From Candidatus Wallbacteria bacterium (lineage in GTDB: Bacteria; Muiribacteriota; JAQTZZ01): a DNA stretch of 64,000 nt. A program made the position numbers and the translations under genes. The notes below the pieces were generated by a model. It ran no database searches and was not told where the DNA came from. It worked only from the letters and a program-made list of their open reading frames with translations. The stretch's first letter is position 1. Each line of letters opens with the position of its first letter. Of this stretch, positions 30,001-38,827 are shown piece by piece. The stretch is taken from positions 9,796 to 73,795 of the forward strand of contig JAQTZZ010000016.1 of NCBI GenBank assembly GCA_028687545.1. The letters are read 5' to 3'.

Positions 30001-31165
30001 CTATTCCAAGCAGAAAATAACTGATTTTTTTGGCTGGATCGGTTTCTTTCCAGCTCAGATTATAATAAGATCCGGCCTGAAGTTGAACGGGTGTCCAGAC
30101 TGCCTCGTCTTCCTGCACAGTGCCACGCCTGATTGCTGCGTTCAAAAACTCAATTGCCTTGAGACCGTTTTCAATGCTGTCAGGCAGCAGGCGAATGTAA
30201 ATAGAAACGCCTGAAGCCATTGCATGCATTCGATAAGGCTTCCGTCCGTCTCTATCTATACTTTGCCTGTAAAAATCTATGGCTTCGCTGTATTGCTTCA
30301 ATTCACGGTAACAATCACCGATCAGGCTGTAACAGCCGACTTTAGCGGCATAAACAGGATCAAGTTTCTGCACTTCTGCGAAGAGGCCGGCAGCTTCTTT
30401 GTATGAAGCTGCGGAAAATGATTTCAAGGCTTTTGCATAAAAATCTGCCGTGTTTTCAACAGTGCTTTTGGGACAGTCTTTAAAATTCAGCTCAGAATAA
30501 AGAGCAAAGGATTTTTTGAAATATGGGAGCTTTTCATCATATTCATCTCTCTTGCCTGTTTCCAGCAGTTCAGTCAAAGCGCCAGACTGAAAACCTGCGG
30601 CAGACACGCCGTATTTGTCGATCATTTCAGTCATTTTCGGATTCTGTCCAAAATCGACATGAGCATTGCCTACTTCTACAACTATTTCTTTAATCTTGGT
30701 TATGATTTCAGGATGAGAATTAACAAACTGCTGATTCTGAGATATTTTTTCTTCCAGTTTTGTGGCAAGGACACCCATCCCATTTTTGACGGTATTTTCG
30801 GAGTCCCTGAAACAATCGGTAAATTTCCGGAATGAGGCTTCATTGCCTAAGAGCAGTTGACTGACAATGTTTTCAGCAATTACTGTTGATTCACGTTCAA
30901 TCTCATCCAGGGAAGAAACATAGACCTGTTCCACGGATTCTTTATCTATTCCTGCACTAAGCTGTTGCGATAATCGCATTGTCCAGAAGGAACCGTTGAT
31001 CAAGCCGGTCAAGGACTGAAGATCCTTGCCTGGTCTTTTATCGGTAATTGTTAATTCTGGAGCTTGAATTCCGCTGGTTATCAACACATTGGTTAGGTTG
31101 GAGGGCATTGCTGGAAGGATTATGGTAAAGTGAAGCAAAATCAACAGAAGCAATATTTTATTCAT
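27047..31165 (-). CDS. Secreted TPR protein with C-terminal CHAT (caspase-like) domain
   Basis: With the ATG at 31165 (after CAGGGATTC) the product has 1372 residues. A signal peptide ('ILLLLILLHFTIILPA') comes first. A long alpha-helical region with many TPR-like units ('AIDFYRQSIDRDG', 'ALSHLDKALNSDIYPD', 'AISWYDKVIDKYG') covers about 200-800, followed by beta-rich domains (about 800-1170). The last 150 residues carry 'FYFLGHG' (His1224) and 'PFVFLNACHTG' (Cys1279), the His-Cys pair of CHAT/caspase-like peptidases. CHAT proteins are usually cytoplasmic; export is the odd point here. The last third is AT-rich. Substrate and trigger are unknown. Confidence 0.85.
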   Translation of the reverse strand: MNKILLLLILLHFTIILPAMPSNLTNVLITSGIQAPELTITDKRPGKDLQSLTGLINGSFWTMRLSQQLSAGIDKESVEQVYVSSLDEIERESTVIAENIVSQLLLGNEASFRKFTDCFRDSENTVKNGMGVLATKLEEKISQNQQFVNSHPEIITKIKEIVVEVGNAHVDFGQNPKMTEMIDKYGVSAAGFQSGALTELLETGKRDEYDEKLPYFKKSFALYSELNFKDCPKSTVENTADFYAKALKSFSAASYKEAAGLFAEVQKLDPVYAAKVGCYSLIGDCYRELKQYSEAIDFYRQSIDRDGRKPYRMHAMASGVSIYIRLLPDSIENGLKAIEFLNAAIRRGTVQEDEAVWTPVQLQAGSYYNLSWKETDPAKKISYFLLGIELEVKFVDQYPANQFAHGALYDAAYGYCDDYLHKLLAYQNEAREQYYLKAVEVFTRMKDVYHSYALDRWTDIGTCYLKIGYMEYLDPAKSHTFVLQKKADYCLKAVAAFQNNLLSYYGGLEARQNIARSYSRAAECYEDQDNIQEVEHYYKESIASWTDAIGLSQGAGIALANLYIGDNYTKLVRDYSGINGSQDKQREYADKAVSALKQVIDNESYGMDMIAIGMGCSGDALRYLKDYDNAISWYDKVIDKYGSNSAANNYLAYSLLFKGDCLVEQGKYADGKAACQKFNDLGLARDTSDNAPHYELLLGKCEYGLQHYSEALSHLDKALNSDIYPDYEVFRAEAYLYRGKCNAEQGRYSEAQQDFAKVVGSYCNDRWWFYDIVVNSKDCLSEILKVKIDESTPQSEPRTFTASLTYPDDTPALIPTSSIREWKWEESGNVGDGHVFTWKDNTAKYKSGTGDFLDTILTAKCRIDARFGVLRGISSEIWLEGDNQAPVSLVNELGQRLARIPIYCPNSGIDKGESPYNNQIELSINFKTDFSIDVTDEIQMCFLDENGMDVRDIYLNETQKDSRDFVSEDSKFEVKLESPTPLDSKDVSYFKPGQNLMKFSLKLSDDTIMMQIPIWRAPTKNRKDLYFASNIFFERGTCGFEDQEQFIPTNSKFFVKIIDKSNSPSVFVKLKSSIDSVDKIECTRVRKNSFLSEPFYLVPQDFGNKKITISGKEYSVLKGNPALGGIDQKDIGVEYQFSDVISKSGSKTLFDRFFTQSKGNAYATRALSGAQYWQCFFALPKYILTYFKIKDLNYSVVGDASATLDEFKEDFIKNKFSIFYFLGHGIKTIYPNGKYEFSGICMYKNYNQVQGIGTGRPDTLEISDIPSGTKCPFVFLNACHTGVAEGKRDDYIKAFGANVYVGWTFNQVPSFAMRFGNSFFYFCKKQKGVSEAPSITQAAKEGIKDITGEEDLGKYHLYIGGPGDPSKIKLDQ

Positions 31166-31188
31166 GAATCCCTGTCTTTCAATCACAA

Positions 31189-31217
31189 TTTATACATAAT
31201 TTTACCAGATCGTTCAA
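31189..31217 (-). promoter_or_regulatory. Predicted sigma-70-type promoter for the TPR-CHAT operon
   Basis: On the minus strand a -35 TTGAAC (31217-31212) and a -10 TATAAA (31194-31189) are separated by exactly 17 bases. They lie about 25-50 bases upstream of the ATG at 31165. Each box differs from the consensus at one or two positions. Confidence 0.6.
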
Positions 31218-31343
31218 TTTTATCAAGGCAAAAGTTTAGCCCCAAATGTTTAGAACTGACGGAAAATATCAGGGAGAATCACAGGCAGCAGAGTGAAATG
31301 GAAGGTCTGGGTTTCGATCAGGTGGAGAAACCGTACCTGCAGT

Positions 31344-31445
31344 CTCTTTACTGACTGGTAAAGAGGTCTTTGAAATAAAGCTTGAAAATGGCTGTATCAG
31401 GGCGTAAATTAATGTCGTGGAAAAGTGGGTCACCCCACTTTTTTA
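31344..31445 (+). promoter_or_regulatory. rimP leader with hairpin and terminator-like stem
   Basis: Two hairpins precede rimP. The first is CTCTTTAC/GTAAAGAG (31344-31351 with 31358-31365). The second is AAAAGTGGG/CCCACTTTT (31421-31429 with 31434-31442), followed by more T, which has the form of an intrinsic terminator. It ends only 24 bases before the rimP start, so an attenuator role is likely. A structured rimP leader with a GTGGG/CCCAC stem is known in other bacteria; whether this belongs to that family needs a covariance-model search. The rest of 31187-31468 holds the divergent promoter and no gene. Confidence 0.55.
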
Positions 31446-31468
31446 TTTTCATTAGATATTGGAGCTGA

Positions 31469-31960
31469 ATGAACGGGAAAAACGAATTTCTGGAAACCCT
31501 GAAAGAACATCTTGAGATAGAAATCAATAGCAAGGGGTTACGGATCCTTGACCTGGAAAATGTAGGCAAGCATCAGATCAGGATCGTGATTTTTATTTAC
31601 AGGGAGGATGGAAAACCTGTGGGAGTAGAAGACTGCCAGCTTGTCAACCGGAGTGCCGAAGATTTTCTGGATAATGAGCAGGACTTCCCGGAAAATTATT
31701 CGCTGGAAGTATCTTCACCAGGTCTCTCCAGAAATTTGAAGAAAGAATGTGATTTTCAATATGCCCTGTCGCGAGAAATCGAAATCCATCTGCGCAAGCC
31801 CGTAGACGGCAAGTTTTCGCTGGTGGGAAAGCTGAAGTCTTTCAATCAGGATGGGATTGTATTGATGATTAACGGAGAAGACAGAATGTTTTCGAGGGAT
31901 GGAATTAAAACAGCAAATCTGTTTTTTAATTGGGGAGGTAAAAAAAATGGTAAACCTTGA
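31469..31960 (+). CDS. rimP: Ribosome maturation factor RimP
   Basis: The 163-residue protein has the two-domain RimP pattern: an N-terminal alpha/beta domain with 'GVEDCQLVNRSAEDFLD' and 'YSLEVSSPGLSRNLKKECDF', then an SH3-like C-terminal domain ('GKLKSFNQDGIVLMI'). It helps assemble the 30S ribosomal subunit. It opens the rimP-nusA-infB-rbfA operon, the standard bacterial order, and its end overlaps nusA by 14 bases. Confidence 0.95.
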   Translation: MNGKNEFLETLKEHLEIEINSKGLRILDLENVGKHQIRIVIFIYREDGKPVGVEDCQLVNRSAEDFLDNEQDFPENYSLEVSSPGLSRNLKKECDFQYALSREIEIHLRKPVDGKFSLVGKLKSFNQDGIVLMINGEDRMFSRDGIKTANLFFNWGGKKNGKP

Positions 31961-33062
31961 ACTGATTGGTGCTCTGAATGACCTTCAGAAAGAAAAAGGC
32001 ATTGACAAGAATGTGGTTTTAGCTGCACTGGAGGATGCACTGTCCTCTGCTTACAAGAAAAGTTTCGGCAAAGACAGGGAAATAGTGGTCAAGGTGAATC
32101 CTGAATCAGGGGAAATCCAGATTTTCCATGCGAGGATCGTGGTAGCTGACGTGGATTATACTGCGGACATCAACCAGATCAAATTCAGCGAGGCGATAAA
32201 AATCAACAAGAAAATCAAGCTCGGTGAGGAAATCAGGGAAGAAATGATCCCAGATAAGAACGACTCCCGGATCGCTGCCCAGACTGCGAAGCAGGTGATA
32301 GTTCAAAAGATCAAGGAAGCCGAAAAGGAAATGATCTTCAATGAATACAAATCCCACGAGAATACCATAGTTGTAGGTGTAGTCCGCCGTTTTGAAAGCC
32401 GTAATGTGATCCTGGCCATCAATGACAGAGTGGAAGTGCTGCTGCCTCTCAAGGAACAATTGCCCAGGGAACGTTTCCGGATTTCCGACAAAATCAAGGC
32501 TTATATCATCAATGTGGAAAAATCCGGCAAGGGTCCCAACATCATCGTTTCCCGCACCTGTCCGGAATTCCTCAAGCGTCTCTTCGAAATGGAGATACCT
32601 GAAATAATGGATAGTCTAGTCGAAATCAAGAGTGTTTCCCGCGAACCAGGCATCCGTTCCAAAGTAGCGGTGGTTTCACACAAGGAAAAAGTGGATCCTG
32701 TCGGTGCCTGTGTTGGATATCGCGGTTCACGCATCCAGGGCATTATCAGCGAGCTGAAGGGAGAAAAAATCGACATAGTGAAATGGAACGATGATCTTGA
32801 TACGTATCTTTCCAATGCTCTCAATCCCGTGAAACTCGTTTCCATGAGGATAAAAAGTGAAACCGATGGCGTCAAACATCTGGAAGCCATTGTGCCGGAT
32901 TCCCAACTCTCCCTGGCGATCGGCAAAGAGGGGCAGAATGTGAAACTGATTTCCAGGCTGCTTAAAATCAAGCTGGATATAATCAATGAGAGCGAATACA
33001 AGAAATTCATCGAAAAGAACATGTTCGGGAATGATACTCCCGCTAAGACCGAAGAAAATTAA
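31947..33062 (+). CDS. nusA: Transcription termination/antitermination factor NusA
   Basis: Starting at ATG 31947 (after GGGGAGGTAAAAAA) the protein has 371 residues. It carries the N-terminal RNA-polymerase-binding domain, an S1 domain ('VVGVVRRFESRNVILAI') and two KH domains ('GACVGYRGSRIQGIISEL' and 'LAIGKEGQNVKLISRL'). It modulates pausing, termination and antitermination. There is no C-terminal acidic repeat, as in many non-proteobacterial NusA proteins. A longer reading frame begins upstream within rimP but lacks a ribosome site. Confidence 0.97.
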   Translation: MVNLELIGALNDLQKEKGIDKNVVLAALEDALSSAYKKSFGKDREIVVKVNPESGEIQIFHARIVVADVDYTADINQIKFSEAIKINKKIKLGEEIREEMIPDKNDSRIAAQTAKQVIVQKIKEAEKEMIFNEYKSHENTIVVGVVRRFESRNVILAINDRVEVLLPLKEQLPRERFRISDKIKAYIINVEKSGKGPNIIVSRTCPEFLKRLFEMEIPEIMDSLVEIKSVSREPGIRSKVAVVSHKEKVDPVGACVGYRGSRIQGIISELKGEKIDIVKWNDDLDTYLSNALNPVKLVSMRIKSETDGVKHLEAIVPDSQLSLAIGKEGQNVKLISRLLKIKLDIINESEYKKFIEKNMFGNDTPAKTEEN

Positions 33063-33080
33063 TGAAAGGGGGTGAACCCA

Positions 33081-35360
33081 TTGAAAAAGAGAATCTACGA
33101 CCTAGCCAAAGAACTCGAACTCTCTTCAAAGGATATAGTTGATTTCCTTAAAACCAAGGGACATGTGAAAGTCGCCAGCAGTACGATTGAGGATGAACTG
33201 ATCAACCTTGTGACTGCCCGTTACAGGAAGGCTCCGCTTAAAGCCGTCAAGCCGGAAGTCCATAAAAAAGCTGAGCCAGCCAAAAAGGAAGACCACAAGA
33301 AACCGGAACCAGCGAAGAAACCGGAGGCAGTGAAAAAAGAATCTCCCAAAGAGGAATTGCCTAAAAAAACCGAACCGCTCAAGCCGGAAGTCCAGAAAAG
33401 ACCTGAATTACCAAAGGCAGATCTTCATAAGAAGATAGAGCCGATAAAAAAAGTCGAGCCGCCCAAGGTGGAAGAGGCTAAAAAAATTGAACCGCAGAAG
33501 CTGGAACCGCATAAACCTGAACCCCCGAAAATAGAAGAAAAATCCGGGAAAACAGAAGCAGTCCCCGTCTTGAAAAAGGAAGAACCGGCTCCTGCTGCTG
33601 AAAAAACAGTCCAGGTCAAGCTGCCTTTTGAAATCTCATTCAACGACCTGTGCAAGAAGCTCAACTTTTCCAGAGCTGAACTGGTCAAGAAGCTGATGAG
33701 TTATGGGATCACCAATATTAATCTTCCCATTGATTATGAAACTTCATCTATCATTGCCGAGGAAGCCGGGTTCATTCCCGAACAGGACAAACCCGCTGAG
33801 GTTGCGGTAGAAGTGTTCGATCCCCGGGATCTTGAATTTCGATCTCCGATCGTCACCATCATGGGACATGTAGACCATGGGAAAACCACACTGCTGGATT
33901 ATATCCGCAAGACTCATGTGGCAGAGCATGAGGCTGGAGGAATCACCCAGCACATCGGCGCTTACAAAGTGATCCTTGACAAACACAAGAAAAAGACGAT
34001 CACTTTCATCGATACTCCAGGCCATGAGGCGTTTACTGCCATGCGCGCCCACGGTGCCAAAGTCACAGACATCGCTATTCTCGTCGTGGCCGCAGATGAC
34101 GGAGTGAAACCCCAGACCATTGAAGCGCTGGACCATGCAAAGGCGGCAAAGCTTCCGATCATAGTAGCAGTCAATAAAATCGATAAACCTGATGCAAATC
34201 CTGACAAAGTAAAGCAGGAACTTTCAAATTACGGCATTATGCCTGAGGAATGGGGAGGGAAGACAATCTTTGTCAACATTTCTGCCAAGACCGGGCTGAA
34301 TGTCAAGGAATTGCTCGAGATGATCGTTCTTCAGTCTGAAGTACTCGAACTGAAGGCTAATTATAAGATCCCTGCCAGGGGCTTTGTGATTGAGAGCAAG
34401 CTCGACCGGGGACTTGGCCCGATCGCCACGGTACTTGTACAACACGGTAAATTGAAGGTCGGACAGACGGTCTTGATCGGAAGTCATTATGGTAAAATCA
34501 GGACCATGCGCAACGAAAACATGGAAACCTTGAAAGAGGCAGATCCAGCCGATCCGGTGGAAATCTCGGGAATCTCGGGAGTTCCACAGGCCGGGGAAAC
34601 CTTCAAGGTTGTCGAGACGGAAAAGCTGGCCAAGGATTTTCTCAAGCAGAAGGATGATATCTATAAGACCATGAGTCGAAGCACTACCCTGGAAGAGATC
34701 TTCCAGCAAATAAAGGATGGCGAGAATAAAACGCTGCGTCTGATCGTAAAGTCTGATGTGCATGGTTCAAGCGTGGCGATCGGTGATTCACTCGCCAAAC
34801 TCGGCAACAGCGAGGTCAAGGTGGATGTGGTCCATCGTGGAGTCGGCGCGATCACTGAAACAGATGTGATGCTGGCCACCGCCTCCGCTGCAATCATTAT
34901 CGGATTCAATGTCAGGCCGATGAGCAATGCCTTGAAACTTGCAGAGAAGAACAAGATCGAAATCCGCACCTACAAGGTAATCTATGACATCATCGAGGAC
35001 ATCAAGAAAGCATTGACCGGACTTCTCACTCCTGAGAAGAAAGAAAAAGTAACCGGCCATGCCGAAATCCGCGCAGTTTTCAAAATCAGCAAGATCGGAA
35101 CGATCGGCGGCTGCTATCTGACAGATGGAAAGATTGTGAGGACTGCTCAAGTCAGGCTCCTGCGCGATGGAGCAATAATATACACCGGCAAGCTTTCCTC
35201 ACTGAAGAGATTCAAAGATGACGCCCGCGAAGTGTTGCAGGGATTCGAGTGCGGGATCGGGATTGAGAACTACAATGACCTCAAAGTCGGCGATGTGATC
35301 GAATCCTTCATTATCGAGGAGATTGAAAAAACGCTGGAATCCGGTGACAATCTGGAATGA
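33081..35360 (+). CDS. infB: Translation initiation factor IF-2
   Basis: The best start is TTG at 33081, eight bases after AAAGGGGGTGA, an almost perfect ribosome-binding site; a GTG at 33072 lies inside that site. The product of 759 residues has an IF2N module ('[20 protein letters not shown]'). A low-complexity Lys/Pro/Glu linker (about 55-175) with repeated 'KKPEPAK' units comes next, then a second IF2N module. The GTPase domain carries '[12 protein letters not shown]', 'DTPGHEAF' and 'NKID'. C-terminal domains C1 and C2 end the protein. It brings initiator tRNA to the 30S subunit. Confidence 0.97.
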   Translation: MKKRIYDLAKELELSSKDIVDFLKTKGHVKVASSTIEDELINLVTARYRKAPLKAVKPEVHKKAEPAKKEDHKKPEPAKKPEAVKKESPKEELPKKTEPLKPEVQKRPELPKADLHKKIEPIKKVEPPKVEEAKKIEPQKLEPHKPEPPKIEEKSGKTEAVPVLKKEEPAPAAEKTVQVKLPFEISFNDLCKKLNFSRAELVKKLMSYGITNINLPIDYETSSIIAEEAGFIPEQDKPAEVAVEVFDPRDLEFRSPIVTIMGHVDHGKTTLLDYIRKTHVAEHEAGGITQHIGAYKVILDKHKKKTITFIDTPGHEAFTAMRAHGAKVTDIAILVVAADDGVKPQTIEALDHAKAAKLPIIVAVNKIDKPDANPDKVKQELSNYGIMPEEWGGKTIFVNISAKTGLNVKELLEMIVLQSEVLELKANYKIPARGFVIESKLDRGLGPIATVLVQHGKLKVGQTVLIGSHYGKIRTMRNENMETLKEADPADPVEISGISGVPQAGETFKVVETEKLAKDFLKQKDDIYKTMSRSTTLEEIFQQIKDGENKTLRLIVKSDVHGSSVAIGDSLAKLGNSEVKVDVVHRGVGAITETDVMLATASAAIIIGFNVRPMSNALKLAEKNKIEIRTYKVIYDIIEDIKKALTGLLTPEKKEKVTGHAEIRAVFKISKIGTIGGCYLTDGKIVRTAQVRLLRDGAIIYTGKLSSLKRFKDDAREVLQGFECGIGIENYNDLKVGDVIESFIIEEIEKTLESGDNLE

Positions 35361-35375
35361 TTTGATTGAGGCGCT

Positions 35376-35720
35376 ATGGATAGAATCGAACGAGTCAATT
35401 CGCTGATCAGAGAAATCATAGCCGATATTCTGGCCAGAAAAACAAAGGATCCCAGAATCGGCATGGTGACGATCCATAATGTGGTGGTTTCACGTGATCT
35501 CCGCACAGCCAAGATTTTTTTCGGGGTGACGAACCTTGCGGAAAAAGAGCAGACTCAGCAGGCCCTGGACAGTGCCGCCCCGTTCATCAGGAAGGAATTG
35601 GGTAAAGAGATAAAGTTCAGATTTACCCCTGAACTCACTTTTATTTATGATGATTCCTACGAGAAGAGCGACCGCATTTTCCAGATATTGAGGAGCCTGA
35701 AGAAAAATGAGCCTGCCTGA
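35376..35720 (+). CDS. rbfA: Ribosome-binding factor A
   Basis: The 114-residue protein matches RbfA: 'RVNSLIREIIADILARKTKDPRIGMVTI', read in parts, with the KH-like core 'VVSRDLRTAKIFFGV' and 'LGKEIKFRFTPELTFIYDDS'. It acts in cold-sensitive late maturation of 16S rRNA. It follows infB by 15 bases and overlaps nrnA by 14. Confidence 0.96.
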   Translation: MDRIERVNSLIREIIADILARKTKDPRIGMVTIHNVVVSRDLRTAKIFFGVTNLAEKEQTQQALDSAAPFIRKELGKEIKFRFTPELTFIYDDSYEKSDRIFQILRSLKKNEPA

Positions 35721-36675
35721 GGAAAAATTCGATTACCTGATCTCTTCTCTCCAGAGTTGCCGTTCCTGCCTGGTCGTGACACATGAATTTCCGGACGGTG
35801 ACGCAGTCGGATCCTTGTGTGCGATGGTCGGGATACTTTCCGGGCGTTATCCGGCCCTTAAAGTTCAAGCCTTTATCAAGACTCCCATTCCTGAAACATA
35901 TGATTTTCTCGGGGCAGAAAGATTCATTAAGACAGACGTTGATTTCAAAAAATTTGATCAGATCATCATACTGGACTGCGGCAATCTTTCCCGTACCGGA
36001 ATCGGAGAACAGATCAAGGGGCAATTCCTGGTCAATTTCGATCATCATGGCGACAACGATAATTTCGGCAGGCTGAACTATGTGTTTCCAGAAGCCAGTT
36101 CCACTTGCGAAATTCTGTGTTTTCTGGCTGGAAAGCTTTTAAAAGAACCTTTTCCCGCTGAAATAAGCCGTCCGCTCTTCACGGGAATTCTTACAGATAC
36201 CGGCAGTTTCCGTTTTTCCTGTACTTCTCACCTTACTCATGAGGCTGTGTCCGGACTTTACCGCTCGCAGAACGCAGGATTGGACGCCATCATCAGAAAA
36301 ATTTATTTCGAGGAGCCTTATCCCAGAATGAAGCTGCTTGGCGCTGTCCTCAACGGCATGGTTTTTGAATCAGGGATCTGCTATGCTGAAATCACCAGGG
36401 AAATCTGGGAGGAAACCGGCACTGATCCCAAAAATGTGGAAGGACTGATTAACTACATGTCCGGGATAAAAAATGTGGAACTTGCGATACTGTTCCAGGA
36501 ATTACCAGGGATCGTAAAGGTCTCCCTCCGTTCCCACGGTACTGTCGATTGCCAGAAGCTGGCCCGGAAATATAATGGCGGCGGGCATGTCCAGGCGGCT
36601 GGAATAAAAATCGAAGGACAACTGTATGCGGTCAGAAACGAAATCTTAAAACATATAAAGGAACAATTAAAATGA
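35707..36675 (+). CDS. nrnA: DHH/DHHA1-family phosphoesterase, NrnA-like (oligoribonuclease / pAp phosphatase)
   Basis: The 322-residue protein carries the DHH-family metal motifs 'VTHEFPDGDAVGS', 'IILDCGN' and 'VNFDHHGDNDNFG'. A C-terminal DHHA1 domain has the glycine-rich 'KYNGGGHVQAAG'. NrnA-type enzymes degrade 2-5-nt RNA fragments and 3'-phosphoadenosine-5'-phosphate. Placement between rbfA and truB is common in bacteria. It overlaps the next gene by 4 bases. Confidence 0.93.
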   Translation: MSLPEEKFDYLISSLQSCRSCLVVTHEFPDGDAVGSLCAMVGILSGRYPALKVQAFIKTPIPETYDFLGAERFIKTDVDFKKFDQIIILDCGNLSRTGIGEQIKGQFLVNFDHHGDNDNFGRLNYVFPEASSTCEILCFLAGKLLKEPFPAEISRPLFTGILTDTGSFRFSCTSHLTHEAVSGLYRSQNAGLDAIIRKIYFEEPYPRMKLLGAVLNGMVFESGICYAEITREIWEETGTDPKNVEGLINYMSGIKNVELAILFQELPGIVKVSLRSHGTVDCQKLARKYNGGGHVQAAGIKIEGQLYAVRNEILKHIKEQLK

Positions 36676-37937
36676 GCAGTCTACGGGAACAGGAACTTAG
36701 CATTCTCCATTATTTCAGCGGCCTGCTGGGAAAAATCTTCGATTTTGAGGAACTTCTCGAGATGCTTGTCACTGCACTTACAAAACACTTCACCTGCCGC
36801 AGAATCTCCATCATACTTCTGGATGAGGAAGGCTCTCCTGTAGTCAAGATGGCCAAGGGATTTTCCAATGATGATGCTCTGGTTAAAAATCTCAAGCTCG
36901 ACAGCATCGGCCCGATCAGCAAAGAAATCATCAGGAAGAAGAAGCCGATTCTATTCAAGACCAAGAAGGACTGGCTGGATGCCAAACTGAAGATCAACAG
37001 CAACTACAAGACATTCGCCTTCCTGTCAGTGCCGATTTTGAACAACAACGAAGTCAAGGGCATTATCAATATCGCTGAACCCGAAAAAAAACGGACTTTC
37101 AGCAACGAAGACATGCGGATGCTGGAAATCATCGCCACCCAGATCGGGTTTTCGCTGGAAACGATCTCACTGCACAAAGCCATTGTTCGGCAGGAAGTTT
37201 ACAAGAAAGAGCTGGAGATAGGCAGAAAACTGCAGCTGTCGCTTCTGCCGGCCTCACATCCGAAAAATGACCGGCTTGACCTCTCACTCTGCTCTTTCCC
37301 GGCTATGCTGGTGGGTGGCGATTATTACGACTTTCTAAACCTCGACGACAACAGAGTCGCCATCGCCATCGGAGACATATCAGGCAAGGGTGTTTCAGCC
37401 TCGATCATCATGGCGTCGCTGCGCACACTTGTGCGGGCTCATCTGCCGCGCATGTGCAACAATCTTGCTAAGACTGTCCAGGATATCAACGAAGCACTGT
37501 ATCAGGATCTCGGCTCCAGCCACTATTATTCCACTTTAATCCTCGGGATTTTTGATTTCAGCAAAATGACTTTTACCTTCATCAATGCCGGGCATAATTA
37601 TCCGATTTTATACCGCGAAGCTACTGGTGAAACCATTGAACTTCAAGGCAGCTCCACCACTTTTCTGGGATCATTCCCTGAACTCAAACCTGAGGAGGAG
37701 ATCTTAGATATCCATCCTGGAGATGTGCTGCTTTTTTTCACAGATGGGCTGATCGAAAATAAGAATGCCGAGAGAATCCCTTACGATGAAGAACAGATTA
37801 AAAATCTCCTGAAGAAACACTCCTCAGGCAACCGGGCTGTGCAGATCAAGGAGATGATCCACAACGATTTCAGGAAACACTTGAAAGGCAACCCGCTGAG
37901 CGACGATTATACAATCATCATTGCCAAGATTCTATGA
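36672..37937 (+). CDS. GAF-PP2C (SpoIIE/RsbU-type) serine phosphatase
   Basis: The 421-residue protein has a GAF domain (about 15-165), a short coiled linker and a SpoIIE/RsbU phosphatase domain (about 190-421) with 'LVGGDYYDFLNL', 'AIGDISGKGVSASI' and 'FFTDGLIE'. It is inserted, with 4-base overlaps on both sides, between nrnA and truB in an otherwise housekeeping translation operon. It would therefore be co-expressed with ribosome assembly factors. Its protein target is not encoded nearby. Confidence 0.93.
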   Translation: MSSLREQELSILHYFSGLLGKIFDFEELLEMLVTALTKHFTCRRISIILLDEEGSPVVKMAKGFSNDDALVKNLKLDSIGPISKEIIRKKKPILFKTKKDWLDAKLKINSNYKTFAFLSVPILNNNEVKGIINIAEPEKKRTFSNEDMRMLEIIATQIGFSLETISLHKAIVRQEVYKKELEIGRKLQLSLLPASHPKNDRLDLSLCSFPAMLVGGDYYDFLNLDDNRVAIAIGDISGKGVSASIIMASLRTLVRAHLPRMCNNLAKTVQDINEALYQDLGSSHYYSTLILGIFDFSKMTFTFINAGHNYPILYREATGETIELQGSSTTFLGSFPELKPEEEILDIHPGDVLLFFTDGLIENKNAERIPYDEEQIKNLLKKHSSGNRAVQIKEMIHNDFRKHLKGNPLSDDYTIIIAKIL

Positions 37938-38827
37938 TCAATGATCTCAATGGCCTGATCATTCTCAATAAGCCGGCCGGTGTCGGATCGCTGGATACAA
38001 TCCGCAGACTCAAAAAAAAATTCCCGGATCTATCCAAAACCGGTTTCCTTGGCACTCTTGACCCCATGGCTACCGGAGTGCTTCCCCTGTTTACCGGATT
38101 GTCCACCAAGCTGATCCCTTTTATCAGAAACAATCCGAAGGTTTATCGCCTGAAGATCAGATTTGGAATCGCCACTGATTCTTACGATTGCACCGGCAAG
38201 GTGACCAAAACCGCTCTTGTCGATCCGGACCTGCTCAACCAGCAGATCATCGGTGACCTGCTGAGCGGATTCCTCGGGGAAATCGACCAGGTCCCGCCTC
38301 CTCTTTCAGCCTGCAAGTCCAAAGGAAAACGCGCGTATGATCTTTTTTTCTCCGGGCAGCCGGTCACACTGCCGTCCCGCAAAAAAGAGATTTACGAGAT
38401 AGATTTCAAGGGTTTTTTTCCTGGTGAAAACCCTGAAGCTGAACTCGTGGTTTCCTGTGAGAGCGGGACATACATGCGTTCACTGGCAGTGGATATCGGG
38501 AATAAAGTAAACCTTCCTGCACATCTTTCCTATCTCTGCCGCCTGTCCTGTGGAGATTTTCTGATCAGCGAAGCAGTCGGGCTGGAGACGCTGCTTGAAC
38601 AGGGTCTTGAAAAATATCTGGAACCTCCCGACAGATTCCTGCCTTACCCCGAAGTGATCATCACTGAAAATTCCACTTACTTCCAGCTGGTAAAAAACGG
38701 GAATCAACTCAAGAATATCTGGAATGTTCCGGATGGATTGATCAAAATCAAGGACAACAGGCAGAATCTGCTGGCGATATATAAATCCAGGGGTAATTTT
38801 CTGGCCGCAGCCAAAGTTCTGCTATGA
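37934..38827 (+). CDS. truB: tRNA pseudouridine(55) synthase TruB
   Basis: The 297-residue protein has the TruB motifs 'LIILNKPAGVGSLDTIRRL' and the catalytic Asp in 'GTLDPMATGVLPLF'. Also present are 'YDCTGKVT', 'QVPPPLSACKSKGKRAYD' and a short C-terminal PUA-like part. It makes pseudouridine 55 in the T-loop of tRNA. It overlaps both neighbours by 4 bases. Confidence 0.95.
   Translation: MINDLNGLIILNKPAGVGSLDTIRRLKKKFPDLSKTGFLGTLDPMATGVLPLFTGLSTKLIPFIRNNPKVYRLKIRFGIATDSYDCTGKVTKTALVDPDLLNQQIIGDLLSGFLGEIDQVPPPLSACKSKGKRAYDLFFSGQPVTLPSRKKEIYEIDFKGFFPGENPEAELVVSCESGTYMRSLAVDIGNKVNLPAHLSYLCRLSCGDFLISEAVGLETLLEQGLEKYLEPPDRFLPYPEVIITENSTYFQLVKNGNQLKNIWNVPDGLIKIKDNRQNLLAIYKSRGNFLAAAKVLL

Noticed and set aside
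27047-31165. Craspase-type TPR-CHAT of a type III-E CRISPR system
   Set aside because: No gRAMP/Cas7-11, Cas1 or repeat array is nearby, and the protein has a signal peptide, so it is not the CRISPR-associated TPR-CHAT.
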